Source: Calothrix sp. NIES-4105 | GTDB lineage: Bacteria > Cyanobacteriota > Cyanobacteriia > Cyanobacteriales > Nostocaceae | Reading direction: 5' to 3' | Assembly (NCBI RefSeq): GCF_002368415.1 | Contig: NZ_AP018290.1 | Span: 6,461,614-6,525,613, forward strand | DNA: 64,000 nucleotides | Shown: positions 34,564 to 45,068 of the stretch, one piece after another | How the letters are laid out: each line of letters opens with the position of its first letter | Numbering within the stretch: position 1 is the stretch's first letter | Program-made: the position numbers and the translations under genes | The notes under the pieces: generated by a model | Database searches by the model: none | Told to the model about the DNA's origin: nothing | What the model saw: only the letters and a program-made list of their open reading frames with translations

Positions 34564-35010
34564 TTACCCTAAAACTTCACAACTCCCACCAGCAGCCTCA
34601 ATTTTGCTACGTGCCGAACCTGTAAAGGCTGCGGCTTTAACCTGAAGTGCAACACCTAACTCCCCGTTACCCAAAATTTTTAGAGGCGCTTTACCACTTG
34701 TTAGAATACCTGCTTCTTTAAGTGATTCCAAAGTTACCTCTGTATTTGCGGGGAGAGATGCTAGCTTTTCTACATTAATCGTAGTGTATTCTTTGCGTGG
34801 AGCGAGGGGAAAACCCTTCAATTTTGGTAAACGACGATATAAAGGTTGTTGACCACCTTCAAACCCAGGACGAGTACCTCCACCAGAACGCGCGTTTTGA
34901 CCGCGCATCCCCTTACCTGCACTCGCGCCTTGACCGGCGGAAACACCACGACCCAAACGGCGTTTACGCTGTTTTGAGCCTACCTGCGGCTTTAGATCAT
35001 TAAGTCTCAT
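34564..35010 (-). CDS. rplO: 50S ribosomal protein L15
   Basis: A 148-residue L15 with the glycine-rich N-terminal extension ([20 protein letters not shown]) that threads the 23S core, then [12 protein letters not shown] and a globular end. L30, often encoded just upstream, is absent here as usual in cyanobacteria. Confidence 0.97.
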   Translation of the reverse strand: MRLNDLKPQVGSKQRKRRLGRGVSAGQGASAGKGMRGQNARSGGGTRPGFEGGQQPLYRRLPKLKGFPLAPRKEYTTINVEKLASLPANTEVTLESLKEAGILTSGKAPLKILGNGELGVALQVKAAAFTGSARSKIEAAGGSCEVLG

Positions 35011-35064
35011 GACTCTATACTTAGTCCTTAATTACACGATTACACGCTTAGTAATATAGATTTA

Positions 35065-35595
35065 CTACTGAGCGTAGAGATTTTCGATTGGAACACCTCG
35101 GTCTTCAGCAACTTCCGAAAAAGTACGTAGAGTCGATAGTGCATTGACTGCTGCACGCGCGTTGTTTAAAGGATTGTTCGAGCCAAGTTGTTTCGCCAAT
35201 ATATTGCGGATTCCTGCTAGTTCTAGAACAGTACGCACGGCGCCACCTGCAATTACACCAGTACCAGGAGATGCTGGACGCATGAGAACTTTTGCACTAC
35301 CACCAATTCCATTAACTGGGTGGGGTATAGAATTAGCTTTGGTCATTGGAATATCAACAAGGTGCTTTTTGCCATCAGCAACACCTTTTTTCACAGCACC
35401 AATAACATCAGATGCTTTACCAACACCAACACCAACTTGACCACGTTCGTTGCCAACAACAACGATGGCACGGAAGCTTAGTTTTTTACCACCTTTTACC
35501 ACTTTGCTAACGCGGCGAATTTGAATAACCCGTTCTTGCCAGTTGGTTTCTTCTTTTTTCGCTTTGTTACTTTTACGACGACCACCTGTAGCCAT
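35065..35595 (-). CDS. rpsE: 30S ribosomal protein S5
   Basis: A 176-residue S5: the dsRNA-binding domain has [20 protein letters not shown], and the second domain has [19 protein letters not shown] and [13 protein letters not shown]5 guards decoding accuracy. It lies 34 bases after rplR. Confidence 0.97.
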   Translation of the reverse strand: MATGGRRKSNKAKKEETNWQERVIQIRRVSKVVKGGKKLSFRAIVVVGNERGQVGVGVGKASDVIGAVKKGVADGKKHLVDIPMTKANSIPHPVNGIGGSAKVLMRPASPGTGVIAGGAVRTVLELAGIRNILAKQLGSNNPLNNARAAVNALSTLRTFSEVAEDRGVPIENLYAQ

Positions 35596-35629
35596 AATTT
35601 ATATTCTCTTTAAAGTTGTTTGCGACGCT

Positions 35630-35992
35630 TTAAAAACTTAAACCTGCTTCGCGCGCAGCTTCGGCGAGAGCTTTAATACGACCGTGATAAAGGTTTCCAC
35701 CTCGGTCAAATACAACCTGGGTAATACCTTTTTCTTTAGCACGCAGGGCAATTAACCTACCAACTTCAGTCGAAGCCGAGCAATTTCCACCTGAAGAGAT
35801 TTTTGATTTAACTTCAGGGTCTACTGTCGAAGCTGCTACCAAAGTATGTTGAGCAGCATCATCAATAACCTGAGCGTATATATGGTCGTTCGAGCGGAAG
35901 ACAGATAATCTTGGACGTTCGGGAGAACCATTTACTTTGCCGCGAACACGACGATGGCGCCGTTGTTTTGATTCTTTGCGAGTCAGTTTCAT
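35630..35992 (-). CDS. rplR: 50S ribosomal protein L18
   Basis: A 120-residue L18, a 5S rRNA binder: [20 protein letters not shown], then [20 protein letters not shown] and the end [18 protein letters not shown]. Only 3 bases separate it from rplF. Confidence 0.97.
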   Translation of the reverse strand: MKLTRKESKQRRHRRVRGKVNGSPERPRLSVFRSNDHIYAQVIDDAAQHTLVAASTVDPEVKSKISSGGNCSASTEVGRLIALRAKEKGITQVVFDRGGNLYHGRIKALAEAAREAGLSF

Positions 35993-35995
35993 AGT

Positions 35996-36541
35996 TTACT
36001 TCTTACCCTTACCTGTCTTACCTGCCTTACGAAGAACCACCTCACCAGAATAACGGATACCTTTACCCTTATAAGGTTCGGGTGGTCGAACCGCACGAAT
36101 ACGTGCAGCAGTGTTACCAACAATTTCTTTGTCGTAACCGCTAACTATCACGTTTGTGGGATTTTCTACTGCAAATTGAATACCATCTGGTGGTGGTATT
36201 TGTACTTGGTGACTGTAACCCATGTTTAACACCAAGTTACGTCCTTGAAGGGCAGCACGATAACCAACCCCTTGAATTTCCAAACGACGTTGGAAACCAG
36301 TTGAGACACCTTCTACCATGTTGGCAACTAGTGTCCGGCACAACCCGTGTAATTGGCGAGATACGCGCGAATCATCTATACGGTTAACATTAAGTGTTTC
36401 TCCTTCTTGGATAACCTGAATGTTGGCTGGTAATTCGCGAGAAAGTTCGCCTTTGGGACCTTTGACAGTTACTTTGGCGCCATCCAAAGTTATTTGAACT
36501 TTGGCAGGAACCGTAATTGGACGTTTACCAATTCGAGACAT
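35996..36541 (-). CDS. rplF: 50S ribosomal protein L6
   Basis: A 181-residue L6 of two similar domains: [39 protein letters not shown] and, near the end, [19 protein letters not shown]. It lies near the sarcin-ricin loop. Normal length. Confidence 0.97.
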   Translation of the reverse strand: MSRIGKRPITVPAKVQITLDGAKVTVKGPKGELSRELPANIQVIQEGETLNVNRIDDSRVSRQLHGLCRTLVANMVEGVSTGFQRRLEIQGVGYRAALQGRNLVLNMGYSHQVQIPPPDGIQFAVENPTNVIVSGYDKEIVGNTAARIRAVRPPEPYKGKGIRYSGEVVLRKAGKTGKGKK

Positions 36542-36557
36542 AAATGTTTACCTTCCT

Positions 36558-36959
36558 TTACCAAACGTAGCAAAGTACTTCACCACCAACATTTTGGCGC
36601 CGTGCTTCACGGTCGGTCATAATGCCGCTGGATGTTGAAATAATCGCGATTCCAATACCACCTAAAACTCGTGGTAGGTCTTTTCTGTTTGAATAAACAC
36701 GCAATCCGGGTCTGCTAACTCGCTTCAGAGCGGTAATTAAAGGTTGACGACCTTTACCCTTGTACTTGAGAGCAATTACTAGGTTCGTCTTTATACCTTC
36801 ACCTTTCTCTTCATACTCGCCAATAAAGCCTTCTTCGCGAAGTACTTTTGCAATACTACGAGTCATTTTTGTTGCGGGCACTTCTGTAGTCTGATGCCGC
36901 GCCATGTTAGCATTGCGGATGCGCGTAAGCATATCTGCAACTGTATCGTTTGCCGCCAT
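36558..36959 (-). CDS. rpsH: 30S ribosomal protein S8
   Basis: A 133-residue S8: [20 protein letters not shown] at the start, and the 16S-binding end [20 protein letters not shown], then [14 protein letters not shown]. rpsN (S14), which lies between rplE and rpsH in many bacteria, is absent here, the cyanobacterial arrangement. Confidence 0.97.
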   Translation of the reverse strand: MAANDTVADMLTRIRNANMARHQTTEVPATKMTRSIAKVLREEGFIGEYEEKGEGIKTNLVIALKYKGKGRQPLITALKRVSRPGLRVYSNRKDLPRVLGGIGIAIISTSSGIMTDREARRQNVGGEVLCYVW

Positions 36960-36980
36960 CTTTACCCTCTAATGGTTAAC

Positions 36981-37526
36981 TTACTGGTCGCGAAAGGGCA
37001 TACCCATTTCTTTTAACAACGCGCGACCTTCTTCGTCGCTATTCGCAGTTGTAATGATGGAAATATCCATCCCGCGAATTTGGTCAACTTTATCGTATTC
37101 AATCTCAGGAAATATCAATTGTTCGCGAACCCCAAGGGTATAATTACCACGTCCATCAAAGCTTTTAGGACTAACACCGCGAAAATCACGGATTCTTGGC
37201 AACGTCAAATTGATGAATCTTTCAAGAAATGAGTACATACGCTCTCCACGTAATGTCACCATGATCCCAACGGGCATTCCTTGACGGATTTTAAAGCCTG
37301 CAATCGCTTTCTTGGCGCGCGTTACAACTGGCTTTTGTCCTGTAATCAAACCAATTTCAGCTAATGAGGCTTCGAGAGATTTTGCGTTTTGTGCGGCTTC
37401 TCCCATTCCTCGGTTAACAGTAACTTTAATCACCTTGGGAACTTGGTGAACATTCGTATATTCAAACTGTTTAATCAGTTTAGGAACAATTGTTTCCTGA
37501 TATGTAGTTTTGAGTTTGTTTGCCAT
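36981..37526 (-). CDS. rplE: 50S ribosomal protein L5
   Basis: A 181-residue L5, partner of 5S rRNA and P-site t[43 protein letters not shown] and [18 protein letters not shown]. The spacer to rplX (162 bases) is filled with heptamer repeats. Confidence 0.97.
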   Translation of the reverse strand: MANKLKTTYQETIVPKLIKQFEYTNVHQVPKVIKVTVNRGMGEAAQNAKSLEASLAEIGLITGQKPVVTRAKKAIAGFKIRQGMPVGIMVTLRGERMYSFLERFINLTLPRIRDFRGVSPKSFDGRGNYTLGVREQLIFPEIEYDKVDQIRGMDISIITTANSDEEGRALLKEMGMPFRDQ

Positions 37527-37568
37527 AATTTTAGAGTCTTGTTAGTCCCTGGTCTTTGTCAGGAAAAA

Positions 37569-37668
37569 CGTAATGAGTGCTGAGTATTGAGTAATGAGTG
37601 CTGAGTGCTGAGTAATAAGTACTAACTCCTAACTCATAACTCCTAACTTTTAACTCTTAACTCGGTAC
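37569..37668. repeat. Heptamer tandem repeats between rplX and rplE
   Basis: Runs of GAGTGCT-type heptamers are followed by TAACTCC-type heptamers; the two are partial complements (AGTTA/TAACT), so the spacer can fold back. This is the short tandemly repeated class known from heterocystous cyanobacteria. It interrupts an otherwise tight ribosomal operon. Confidence 0.8.
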
Positions 37669-37688
37669 AGACGCAATTAATTGCGTCT
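37669..37688. repeat. 20-bp perfect palindrome abutting the rplX stop
   Basis: AGACGCAATTAATTGCGTCT is perfectly self-complementary and touches the rplX stop codon (37689-37691). Related palindromes AGACGCGATTAATCGCGTCT lie at 7679-7698 and 55943-55962. Confidence 0.85.
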
Positions 37689-38042
37689 CTACTTATCGAG
37701 GATTTCTCCGGTTTTTTTGAGCATCCGCACTTTCTTGCCTTCGGATGTTACTGTGTAACAAACGCGACTAGCAACGTTTTGCTTGGTGGAGTACAGCATC
37801 ACGTTGGAACTGTGAATGGGATACTCTTGAGTAACAATTCGTCCAGATTCCCCTTCTGCTTGGGGTTTGACGTGTTTTGTTTTGATGTTTACGCCACTTA
37901 CAATGACTTTGCTGTCTTGAGGAAATGATTTTGTAATTTCCCCAACTTTGCCTTTGTCTTTACCTGAGATTACCTGGACGGTATCACCTGCTTTGACGTG
38001 CATCTTTTGAAATTTTGGCTTTTCCTTTACTTTGTTACCCAT
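37689..38042 (-). CDS. rplX: 50S ribosomal protein L24
   Basis: A 117-residue L24 with the KOW motif [20 protein letters not shown], then [20 protein letters not shown]. It starts assembly of the large subunit. Its start overlaps the rplN stop by one base. Confidence 0.96.
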   Translation of the reverse strand: MGNKVKEKPKFQKMHVKAGDTVQVISGKDKGKVGEITKSFPQDSKVIVSGVNIKTKHVKPQAEGESGRIVTQEYPIHSSNVMLYSTKQNVASRVCYTVTSEGKKVRMLKKTGEILDK

Positions 38043-38410
38043 TACAGCACCTCCGGCGCCAATGAAACAATTTTGGTAAAGCTTTTATCACGCAGTTCGC
38101 GAGCTACTGGTCCAAAAACGCGAGTACCTCTAGGATTACCATCTTTGTTAATAATAACTGCGGCGTTGTCGTCAAAACGGATACTCATTCCACTATCTCT
38201 ACGGATAGTGTGACGAGTCCGAACGATAACTGCTTCAACAACATCTGACTTTTTAACTGCCATGTTGGGTGAAGCATCTTTGACAACAGCGATAATGCGG
38301 TCGCCAATAAAACCGTAACGGCTGTTACCTGCACCCAATACTCGGATGCACATCAATTTACGGGCGCCGCTATTATCTGCGACATTTAAATAACTCTGCT
38401 GCTGAATCAC
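38042..38410 (-). CDS. rplN: 50S ribosomal protein L14
   Basis: A 122-residue L14: [20 protein letters not shown], then [20 protein letters not shown] and [14 protein letters not shown]. It forms an inter-subunit bridge. Typical length and position. Confidence 0.98.
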   Translation of the reverse strand: MIQQQSYLNVADNSGARKLMCIRVLGAGNSRYGFIGDRIIAVVKDASPNMAVKKSDVVEAVIVRTRHTIRRDSGMSIRFDDNAAVIINKDGNPRGTRVFGPVARELRDKSFTKIVSLAPEVL

Positions 38411-38467
38411 GATTTTTCTCCTGTTTGCTGTGACGTGAAATCACGATTTACATTTTCACGAATTAAC

Positions 38468-38704
38468 TTATTTCAGGATTTCTGTGACTTTCCAGCGTTT
38501 GGTTTTACTCAAAGGACGAGTTTCAGAAATACGAACGCGGTCGCCGATTTTACACTGATTCTCTTCGTCGTGAGCTTTGTAACGCTTGGTCTTCACAATA
38601 ATCTTTTTGTACTTAGGATGTGGAGCGCGGTTTTCAACGGCAACAACTACCGTCTTTTGCATTTTGTCGCTAACCACCAAACCAACTCGTTCTTTAACTG
38701 CCAT
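38468..38704 (-). CDS. rpsQ: 30S ribosomal protein S17
   Basis: A 78-residue S17: [20 protein letters not shown], then [20 protein letters not shown] and [20 protein letters not shown] fold, primary binder of 16S rRNA. The 140-base spacer to rpmC is filled with repeats. Confidence 0.97.
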   Translation of the reverse strand: MAVKERVGLVVSDKMQKTVVVAVENRAPHPKYKKIIVKTKRYKAHDEENQCKIGDRVRISETRPLSKTKRWKVTEILK

Positions 38705-38724
38705 AATCTCCTACCAATTTAAGT

Positions 38725-38844
38725 TAAAAGTGCTGAGTTTTGAGTGCTGAGTTCTGAGTTCTGAGTTCTGAGTTCTGAGTTTTTTTCTCAGCACTCAGCA
38801 CTTTATACTCATCACTATTCTCAGCACTCAGCACTTTATACTCA
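38725..38844. repeat. Heptamer repeats forming a long hairpin between rpmC and rpsQ
   Basis: A run of GAGTGCT/GAGTTCT units is followed by its complement (CAGCACTCAGCACTTTATACTC, given here in part as CAGCACTCAGCACTT, repeated twice). The arms could form a stem of more than 20 bp in the operon mRNA. Same family as 27190, 37569 and 41118. Confidence 0.8.
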
Positions 38845-39057
38845 TTACTTTTCATTTGCTGCCCGTTTACGTTCGTTTTCTACAGTTAACAACTGCGAGA
38901 GACGGTGACGAGCATGACGAAACTGATGAGGCTTTTCTAACTGACGTGTGGCTTTTTGCAACCGCAATTGAAATAATTGCTTCTTAACTGCGGTTATTTC
39001 TTCAGACAGTTGCTCGTCGCTCAATTCTCTTGCTTCTGAAACTTTGGAAAGTGCCAT
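38845..39057 (-). CDS. rpmC: 50S ribosomal protein L29
   Basis: A 70-residue helical L29: SEARELSDEQLSEEITAVKK, then QLFQLRLQKATRQLEKPHQF and RHARHRLSQLLTVENER. It sits at the tunnel exit. It starts 3 bases after the rplP stop. Confidence 0.96.
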   Translation of the reverse strand: MALSKVSEARELSDEQLSEEITAVKKQLFQLRLQKATRQLEKPHQFRHARHRLSQLLTVENERKRAANEK

Positions 39058-39060
39058 TAC

Positions 39061-39561
39061 CTACTCCTGTTCGATGACAACTGGTTCACCGTCAACTGGT
39101 TCGCTACTTACGGAACTTACATCTGATTCATCAACATCAACAGATGGTTCAATTTGAGAACGCGAAATAAATTTGGTTTTGATTGGCAGCTTGTAGGAAG
39201 CCAAACGCATTGCTTCGCGTGCAATTTCTTCGCTAACACCAGCAATTTCAAACAAGATTCGACCGGGTTTAACAACAGCTACCCAAAATTCTGGGTTTCC
39301 TTTACCAGAACCCATCCGGGTTTCAGCGGGACGCATTGTTACAGGTTTATCAGGGAAGATGCGAATCCAAATTTTACCACCCCGACGAATATAACGAGTC
39401 ATCGCACGACGTGATGCCTCGATTTGTCGGGATGTTATCCAGCATGGCTCTTGTGCCTGAAGTGCGAAATCTCCAAAGCTTAGAGAGCTACCCCGCGCTG
39501 CCAACCCTTTCATTCGTCCGCGTTGCTGTTTGCGGAATTTAGTTCTTCTTGGACTTAACAT
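39061..39561 (-). CDS. rplP: 50S ribosomal protein L16, with an acidic C-terminal extension
   Basis: The first 138 residues are standard L16: [40 protein letters not shown] and [21 protein letters not shown]16 binds near the A site. The remaining residues to 166 (about 28) form an acidic Ser/Val/Asp/Glu tail ending PVVIEQE. The common length is about 139, so the tail is unusual. It has no frameshift signs, and rpmC follows after three bases. Confidence 0.96.
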   Translation of the reverse strand: MLSPRRTKFRKQQRGRMKGLAARGSSLSFGDFALQAQEPCWITSRQIEASRRAMTRYIRRGGKIWIRIFPDKPVTMRPAETRMGSGKGNPEFWVAVVKPGRILFEIAGVSEEIAREAMRLASYKLPIKTKFISRSQIEPSVDVDESDVSSVSSEPVDGEPVVIEQE

Positions 39562-39605
39562 AATTTGTTACCAAACATTTTAGATTTTAGAAATCCAAAA
39601 TCTAT

Positions 39606-40397
39606 TTATCCTTCATTTGAACGGTCTTCAAACTGTTGACGGCGCCGCCCAGCACCTCGACGACGCTGGTCGCGATCACCACGGTCACCACGCTGGTCGC
39701 GATCACCACGGTCGCGTCCTACAGGCGCTAATTCGCGGTCTTCCTGTCCAGGAATAATTTCTCCCTTAAATACCCAAACTTTGATACCAAGGATTCCGTA
39801 AATAGTTTTCGCAGTGCAATAAGCGTAATCGATATCAGCACGCAAAGTATGTAAAGGCACACTACCTTCACGCGAAGCCTCAGTACGTGCAATTTCAGCA
39901 CCGTTGAGACGACCGCTAACTTGAATTTTGATACCTTGTACACCCGCGCGTTGGGCACGTTGAATCGCTTGACGAACTACACGACGGAACGAAACCCGAC
40001 GTTCGAGTTGTTGTGCAACGTACTCAGCAATTAAGAAAGCGTTAGCGTCAACTCGCTGTACTTCAACGACGTTGATGCGAATTTGACGGTTGCTGCCTAA
40101 AAGTTGTTGTAAACCAGTTCTTAGTGATTCAATACCTTGACCACCGCGACCAACAACAACACCAGGTCTAGCTGTGCGAACTTCAAGGTCAATTTGATCG
40201 GCTTTACGCTCAATCCGTACCTCAGAAATTCCGGCGTTGTTTTGCGCGTATCTACCCAGTTTTTCGTCTATATACTTACGAAGCTTAAAATCTTCTTGCA
40301 GAAGCTCTGGGTAACGACTGGGGTCAGCAAACCAACGCGATTGATGTTCTTGTGTAATCCCTAGGCGAAAACCTACTGGATGAATCTTCTGTCCCAC
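39606..40397 (-). CDS. rpsC: 30S ribosomal protein S3, with an RGD-rich tail
   Basis: A 263-residue S3: [20 protein letters not shown], a KH domain with [20 protein letters not shown] and a second domain with [20 protein letters not shown]. Cyanobacterial S3 is about 240; here a tail of [13 protein letters not shown] repeats (from about residue 228) lengthens it. The tail's DNA is a visible imperfect direct repeat (CACGGTCACCACGCTGGTCG), so it may vary in length. Confidence 0.97.
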   Translation of the reverse strand: MGQKIHPVGFRLGITQEHQSRWFADPSRYPELLQEDFKLRKYIDEKLGRYAQNNAGISEVRIERKADQIDLEVRTARPGVVVGRGGQGIESLRTGLQQLLGSNRQIRINVVEVQRVDANAFLIAEYVAQQLERRVSFRRVVRQAIQRAQRAGVQGIKIQVSGRLNGAEIARTEASREGSVPLHTLRADIDYAYCTAKTIYGILGIKVWVFKGEIIPGQEDRELAPVGRDRGDRDQRGDRGDRDQRRRGAGRRRQQFEDRSNEG

Positions 40398-40440
40398 AAA
40401 TACTTCCTCTAAAATTTCTTACTGTAGAAGTTTAAATTTC

Positions 40441-40806
40441 TTATTCCGCAACTGCACCCGCAGCTACAGCAAGAGTGATATGACACGTTGGTTTGCGAAT
40501 TTGGTATGCGCGACCTTGCGCTCTTGGTTGAAAACGCTTTAATACTGGACCTTGGTCGGCAAAAGCTCTGGTTATTACCAGTTCCGCGCGGTTGAGTCCA
40601 TTGTTATGTTCGGCGTTAGCTGCGGCGCTTCGCAATAACTTTAAAATTGGGTCGCAAGAGCGATAAGGCATAAACTCCAGAATTACCAAAGCTTCGCGGT
40701 AAGTACGTCCTCGTATTTGGTCGAGAACACGCCGCACTTTGAAAGGAGACATGCGTACATAGCGGGCAACAGCCTTGACTTCTGGACTAGTAACATCAGT
40801 TGGCAT
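40441..40806 (-). CDS. rplV: 50S ribosomal protein L22
   Basis: A 121-residue L22: [20 protein letters not shown], then [20 protein letters not shown] and the tunnel loop with [20 protein letters not shown]. Macrolides and the nascent chain meet this loop. Confidence 0.97.
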   Translation of the reverse strand: MPTDVTSPEVKAVARYVRMSPFKVRRVLDQIRGRTYREALVILEFMPYRSCDPILKLLRSAAANAEHNNGLNRAELVITRAFADQGPVLKRFQPRAQGRAYQIRKPTCHITLAVAAGAVAE

Positions 40807-40820
40807 AACTTCTTAGTTCC

Positions 40821-41099
40821 TTATCTTCCACCCTTCTTATCGCTCTTAGCGTGACCACGATAGGTACGTGTAGGAGCAAATTCGCCTAATTTATGACCTA
40901 CCATTTGGTCACTTACAAACACGGGCACATGCTGTTTACCATTGTGTACAGCAATTGTATGTCCAACCATTTGCGGCAGAATTGTCGAAGCGCGCGACCA
41001 AGTTTTAATAACTTCTTTTCTGTTGGAAGCGTTGAGCCTGTCTACTTTTTTAAGCAAATGGTCTGCAACAAAAGGACCTTTTTTTAGAGAACGACCCAT
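40821..41099 (-). CDS. rpsS: 30S ribosomal protein S19
   Basis: A 92-residue S19: [20 protein letters not shown], then [20 protein letters not shown] and [20 protein letters not shown]. It lies in the head beside S13. Fifteen bases before rplV. Confidence 0.98.
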   Translation of the reverse strand: MGRSLKKGPFVADHLLKKVDRLNASNRKEVIKTWSRASTILPQMVGHTIAVHNGKQHVPVFVSDQMVGHKLGEFAPTRTYRGHAKSDKKGGR

Positions 41100-41117
41100 A
41101 ACAAAATTTAGTAAGTA

Positions 41118-41190
41118 GTGATCAGTGCTGAGTTCTGAGTGCTGAGTACCGAGGAAAGCTGTTTAACTCAGCACTCAGCACTCAGCACTT
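41118..41190. repeat. Heptamer repeats between rplB and rpsS
   Basis: GAGTTCTGAGTGCTGAGT and, after about 20 bases, the complement ACTCAGCACTCAGCACTCAG. Foldback hairpin of the same family as the other three repeat blocks of this cluster. Confidence 0.8.
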
Positions 41191-41200
41191 TTTACTCTTT

Positions 41201-42064
41201 TTACGATTCGCGTCCGCCGCGTCCACGTTTCGATGTCTTACGACGACGACGTACTATATATTTAGAACTTGGGTTCTTACGCTTACGGGTTTTCATACCC
41301 AACGCTGGTTTACCCCAAGGTGTTACAGGCCCGGAACGACCAATTGGCGCCCGACCTTCACCACCACCATGTGGGTGGTCTACTGGGTTCATTACGCTAC
41401 CACGAACGGTAGGTCTGCGCCCTTTCCAGCGATTACGTCCTGCCTTACCAGCACTGAGGTTACGCGCTTCTACGTTACCTACTTGTCCAATTGTTGCGTA
41501 ACATTCGCGACGAACCATACGGACTTCAGTTGAAGGCAATTTCAAAGTTACATAATCGCCTTCTTTAGCTACTACTTGAGCAGCGGCGCCTGCTGAACGT
41601 ACAATTTGACCACCTTTACCAGCTTTGAGTTCTACGTTATGAACCGTAGTACCCAAAGGAATATTTGATAAAGGCAAAGCGTTACCAATTTCAATTGGCG
41701 AATCTGGGCCCGCAATAATATTTGTTCCAACTTTCAAGCCAGCAGGTTGAAGGATATAACGCTTCTCACCGTCTTCGTATTGCAAAAGCGCAATTCGAGC
41801 ATTACGGTTTGGATCATACTCAATAGCTGTAACTGTTGCCGTAATATTACGCTTATCGCGTTTGAAATCGATAATCCGATAAAGTCTTTTGTGTCCACCA
41901 CCACGATGACGACATGTAATGCGTCCTTGGTTGTTACGACCTTTCGCACGATGAATGTAGACCGTTAAAGACTTTTCAGGGTCTTTTTTAGTAATTTCTG
42001 CGAAGTCGGAAATTGTGACTTGTCGCGTACTGGGAGTATAGGGACGGAAAGAACGAGTACCCAT
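41201..42064 (-). CDS. rplB: 50S ribosomal protein L2
   Basis: A 287-residue L2: [18 protein letters not shown] at the start, [20 protein letters not shown] in the RNA-binding domain, and [20 protein letters not shown] with the conserved His near the peptidyl transferase centre. Length is typical. Confidence 0.98.
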   Translation of the reverse strand: MGTRSFRPYTPSTRQVTISDFAEITKKDPEKSLTVYIHRAKGRNNQGRITCRHRGGGHKRLYRIIDFKRDKRNITATVTAIEYDPNRNARIALLQYEDGEKRYILQPAGLKVGTNIIAGPDSPIEIGNALPLSNIPLGTTVHNVELKAGKGGQIVRSAGAAAQVVAKEGDYVTLKLPSTEVRMVRRECYATIGQVGNVEARNLSAGKAGRNRWKGRRPTVRGSVMNPVDHPHGGGEGRAPIGRSGPVTPWGKPALGMKTRKRKNPSSKYIVRRRRKTSKRGRGGRES

Positions 42065-42076
42065 AGTTCTGCTTCT

Positions 42077-42394
42077 TTACACTTCTGGGAATAAGACTTT
42101 TCTGATTTTTTCTTCATCCCCAGGAGCGACTGTGACTATCGCGCGCTTGTAATGGGGCTTATAACCAACAAACTTACCAACACGGCGTTTTTTACGGGGT
42201 GGGTTCGATGTATTGACTTTTACTACTTTGACATCAAATAAGCTTTCGATTGCTTCTCTGATTTCCAATTTGTCAGCTTTTGGAGCAACCTCAAATGTAT
42301 ATTTGTTTTGCTCCATATTAATAGTCGCTTTCTCAGTCACAATTGGGCGACGTATTAAATCAGGTAAGTCACGGGTGTCAATAATTTTAGGCAT
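42077..42394 (-). CDS. rplW: 50S ribosomal protein L23
   Basis: A 105-residue L23: [20 protein letters not shown], then [20 protein letters not shown] and [20 protein letters not shown]. It is the docking site for trigger factor and SRP. Its start lies 8 bases inside the end of rplD. Confidence 0.97.
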   Translation of the reverse strand: MPKIIDTRDLPDLIRRPIVTEKATINMEQNKYTFEVAPKADKLEIREAIESLFDVKVVKVNTSNPPRKKRRVGKFVGYKPHYKRAIVTVAPGDEEKIRKVLFPEV

Positions 42395-43019
42395 TGTACA
42401 CCTCCTGAATTTTCTCTAAAGCACTGGCGGTAACAATAATTTTGTCAGCGTTCAACAAATCGTAAACGTTGAGTTGGTTTGCTGGCAACAACTTCAGATT
42501 CTCAACGTTACGAGCTGAATAATAAATGTTGTCGTTACGTTCCGAAGTAATTAATAAAGTTTTATTTTCTGGCTCTGAACCCCAGCGAGTTACTGCTTGT
42601 ACCAATTCCTTGGTTTTTGGACGAGACATTTGATCGGCGAATTCTTCTACAACGATTAAATCGTCAATTCGACTTGCAAACGCTGTTCGCAGTGCTAACT
42701 TCCGCTCTTTGCGGTTCATATCCAAGTTAAATTCACGCGGTTTGGGTCCGAAAATGACACCACCACCACGCCACAACGGTGAACGTATCGAACCAGCGCG
42801 CGCACGACCGGTTCCTTTTTGGCGCCAAGGTTTGCGACCACCACCTCGCACTTCCGAACGGGTTTTAGTATTAGCCGTTCCAGCTCGAGCATTGGTCATT
42901 TGACGAACCAACGCGCGATGCACGATGCTCGTAGCTGTATTTTCCTTAGCAACCTTCATCTCGAACGTCTGTTGTCCGACTTGCTCACCTTGCCAGTTTT
43001 TGACTGTACACTCAAACAT
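42387..43019 (-). CDS. rplD: 50S ribosomal protein L4
   Basis: A 210-residue L4: [40 protein letters not shown] and [18 protein letters not shown], the tunnel loop, then a globular end. In Escherichia coli L4 represses its own operon; whether that occurs here is unknown. Overlaps rplW by 8 bases. Confidence 0.97.
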   Translation of the reverse strand: MFECTVKNWQGEQVGQQTFEMKVAKENTATSIVHRALVRQMTNARAGTANTKTRSEVRGGGRKPWRQKGTGRARAGSIRSPLWRGGGVIFGPKPREFNLDMNRKERKLALRTAFASRIDDLIVVEEFADQMSRPKTKELVQAVTRWGSEPENKTLLITSERNDNIYYSARNVENLKLLPANQLNVYDLLNADKIIVTASALEKIQEVYNA

Positions 43020-43083
43020 TTCTGTTTCCTTTGTAAGAATGTCATCCTTATATAAATAAGGACTAATAACTAATAATCGACAG

Positions 43084-43725
43084 CTAACTTTGTCTGCCGA
43101 CTAAATTGGCAGGGACGACGTTTACTAAAGCTCCAGGTTTGCCAGGAATAGCTCCCTTGATTAGCAACAAATTACGTTCAGTATCGACTCTAACTACAGT
43201 TAACTTTTTAATAGTTACCTGCTTACCACCGAGACGACCAGCCATCCGCATACCAGGGAAAACACGACCGGGGGTTGTACCCGCACCAATCGAACCTGGC
43301 TCACGGTGGTTTTTAGAACCGTGTGACATGGGACCTCGACCGAAGTTATTGCGTTTTTGGTTACCCGCAAAACCTCGACCAATACTAGTACCGCATACGT
43401 CTACTATTTGACCTGCGCTAAAAATATCTGCCTGAATCTGTTGGCCTAAAGAATACTCGCTCGAATTGTCAATGCGATATTCCCGTAAGTGACGTAACGT
43501 TGGGGCTTCTGACTTTGCCAAATGTCCCAACTTCGGCTTATTTAAACTTTTAGCTCTCACTTCACGATAGCCAACCTGAATGGCAGAGTAACCGTCGGTC
43601 TGTTTTGTCTTTACTTGTGTAACAGTGCATGGTCCCGCTTGGATGACTGTCACAGGAATTGCGACTCCTGCTTCGTCAAATATTTGGGTCATGCCCAGTT
43701 TGGTGCCGAGAATACCTACAGACAC
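43084..43725 (-). CDS. rplC: 50S ribosomal protein L3
   Basis: A 213-residue L3: [20 protein letters not shown] at the start, then [20 protein letters not shown] and [20 protein letters not shown]. The start codon is GTG at 43725, with GGAGA about 9 bases upstream. It opens the cluster; S10, which leads the E. coli operon, is not here, as is usual in cyanobacteria. Confidence 0.97.
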   Translation of the reverse strand: MSVGILGTKLGMTQIFDEAGVAIPVTVIQAGPCTVTQVKTKQTDGYSAIQVGYREVRAKSLNKPKLGHLAKSEAPTLRHLREYRIDNSSEYSLGQQIQADIFSAGQIVDVCGTSIGRGFAGNQKRNNFGRGPMSHGSKNHREPGSIGAGTTPGRVFPGMRMAGRLGGKQVTIKKLTVVRVDTERNLLLIKGAIPGKPGALVNVVPANLVGRQS

Positions 43726-44466
43726 AGTTACTGGTTCTCCTTTTTTTCATTAAGTACTAAAGTACTTGTTTACACTAATTTCGCGCCCAATATGAATTGA
43801 GGAACTCACTTCTAAAAGCAAAACCCCTATCATGCCGAAAGCAAGGCTTAATTTACTTTGCTTAGGAGTGCAGCAATCATACAATACGTGCGATTACTAT
43901 GACACTATGGCGCCTTTAAACGGACTTAGACAGCGTAATGCGATCCAGTATCCTTTTCCTAAGTAGCTTTAATGGCTCACCAATATTACTACTTAGCCTT
44001 CGCCTTAACATCAACCTTAAATTTACTATTCAAGGTTCAACTTACTTGTCGGGACTAGCCAATAAAACTAATATACTAGTTAGGGTCTGAGAATGCATTT
44101 ACAACGAAGCTACAAACTTTTCCCAAGCTTTCTAAGTCTATCAGCCACTGCCACCAGCTTTAACTAGCTGCGTCGCGATTCATAACCTAGACATTATAGT
44201 ATATCTAAATCGAAATTGCGCCACATCTAGACGTGACTTTCAGACCAAAGCGATATGACCAAATTTTATTTTGGTCACAATCTAATAATATAAATCCTTA
44301 ATAAAGATTTGTCTAGAGGTTATGGGTAAAACAAAGCAAAAATTTTATGTAACATCTGGGTTAAGGATTACCAATATCTAATGCTGACTATAGTTAATGG
44401 CGTAACTTCATTTAACAGGGATGAGTTGATAATAGATATATTAATGTGGGATATGACTAAAAATCT
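43726..44466. promoter_or_regulatory. 740-base divergent promoter region between rplC and ndhN
   Basis: No gene is found. The region must hold the main promoter of the ribosomal cluster and that of ndhN. AAGTACTAAAGTACTT lies near 43754, just before the rplC ribosome-binding site, and could be a hairpin or operator. TGACCAAA-TTTTAT-TTTGGTCA (44256-44277) is a perfect 8-bp inverted repeat on the ndhN side. The long spacer leaves room for a ribosomal leader, but none of the known types was recognised. Confidence 0.6.
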
Positions 44467-44946
44467 ATGGCACTAATAACCACTGGTAAAGGATTAATCC
44501 GTGATTTAGAGAAGTACGGCGCCCTTGGCGTTTACGTACCCTTGGAAGGCGGTTTTGAAGGTCGTTATCGGCGCCGTCTGCGCGCAAACGGTTACGCAAC
44601 CCTCAATTTCACCGCGCGCGGTTTGGGTGACGTGGCTGCATATCTAACTCGCATCCACGGTGTAAGACCTCCACACCTTGGTAAAAAAAGCACTGGTAGC
44701 GGTGCGGCAGTTGGTGCTGTATACTACATACCACCAATATTGTCGTATCAAATAGAACAGTTGCCACCAAAGTCGAAGGGGCTTGTATTGTGGATTATCG
44801 AGGGACATATTCTCTCTGACCAAGAGGTGGAATATTTAGCAGCCCTACCCAGCATGGAACCAAAAGTCAAAGTAATTATCGAACGGGGAGGCGACCGCAG
44901 TTTCCGTTGGATGCCTTTAGAAAAGACTTTGGCTGTCGCAAGCTAA
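44467..44946 (+). CDS. ndhN: NAD(P)H-quinone oxidoreductase subunit N
   Basis: A 159-residue protein: MALITTGKGLIRDLEKYGAL, GGFEGRYRRRLRANGYATLN, GLGDVAAYLTRIHGVRPPHL and FRWMPLEKTL. NdhN is an oxygenic-photosynthesis-specific subunit of the NDH-1 peripheral arm, for cyclic electron flow and respiration at thylakoids. Length and place beside rplC are typical of cyanobacteria. Confidence 0.96.
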   Translation: MALITTGKGLIRDLEKYGALGVYVPLEGGFEGRYRRRLRANGYATLNFTARGLGDVAAYLTRIHGVRPPHLGKKSTGSGAAVGAVYYIPPILSYQIEQLPPKSKGLVLWIIEGHILSDQEVEYLAALPSMEPKVKVIIERGGDRSFRWMPLEKTLAVAS

Positions 44947-44963
44947 AAAGAGGTTCATTTGTA

Positions 44964-44985
44964 GCACAGCCTTCCCAGGCTGTGC
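44964..44985. terminator. Hairpin after ndhN
   Basis: GCACAGCCT-TCCC-AGGCTGTGC is a perfect 9-bp GC-rich stem, 18 bases after the ndhN stop. Probably a terminator, though no clear T-run follows. Confidence 0.55.
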
Positions 44986-45047
44986 AGTAATGATATCTGA
45001 TCCACAAGTAGTTATATATATAGTATAAATAATCACCTATTCGATTT

Positions 45048-45067
45048 CACAGGCAAGGATGCCTGTG
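45048..45067. repeat. Dispersed CACAGGCA palindrome
   Basis: CACAGGCA-AGGA-TGCCTGTG is an 8-bp stem of the same family as the hairpin after prfA (25639). It runs straight into a tandem repeat. Confidence 0.7.
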
Positions 45068-45068
45068 C

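Noticed and set aside
36960-36980. rpsN (S14) expected between rplE and rpsH
   Set aside because: The gap is 21 bases; S14 is simply elsewhere, as is usual in cyanobacteria.
41139-41501. Plus-strand frame of 120 codons opposite rplB
   Set aside because: It is a shadow of the conserved L2 coding sequence, as are other frames opposite ribosomal genes.
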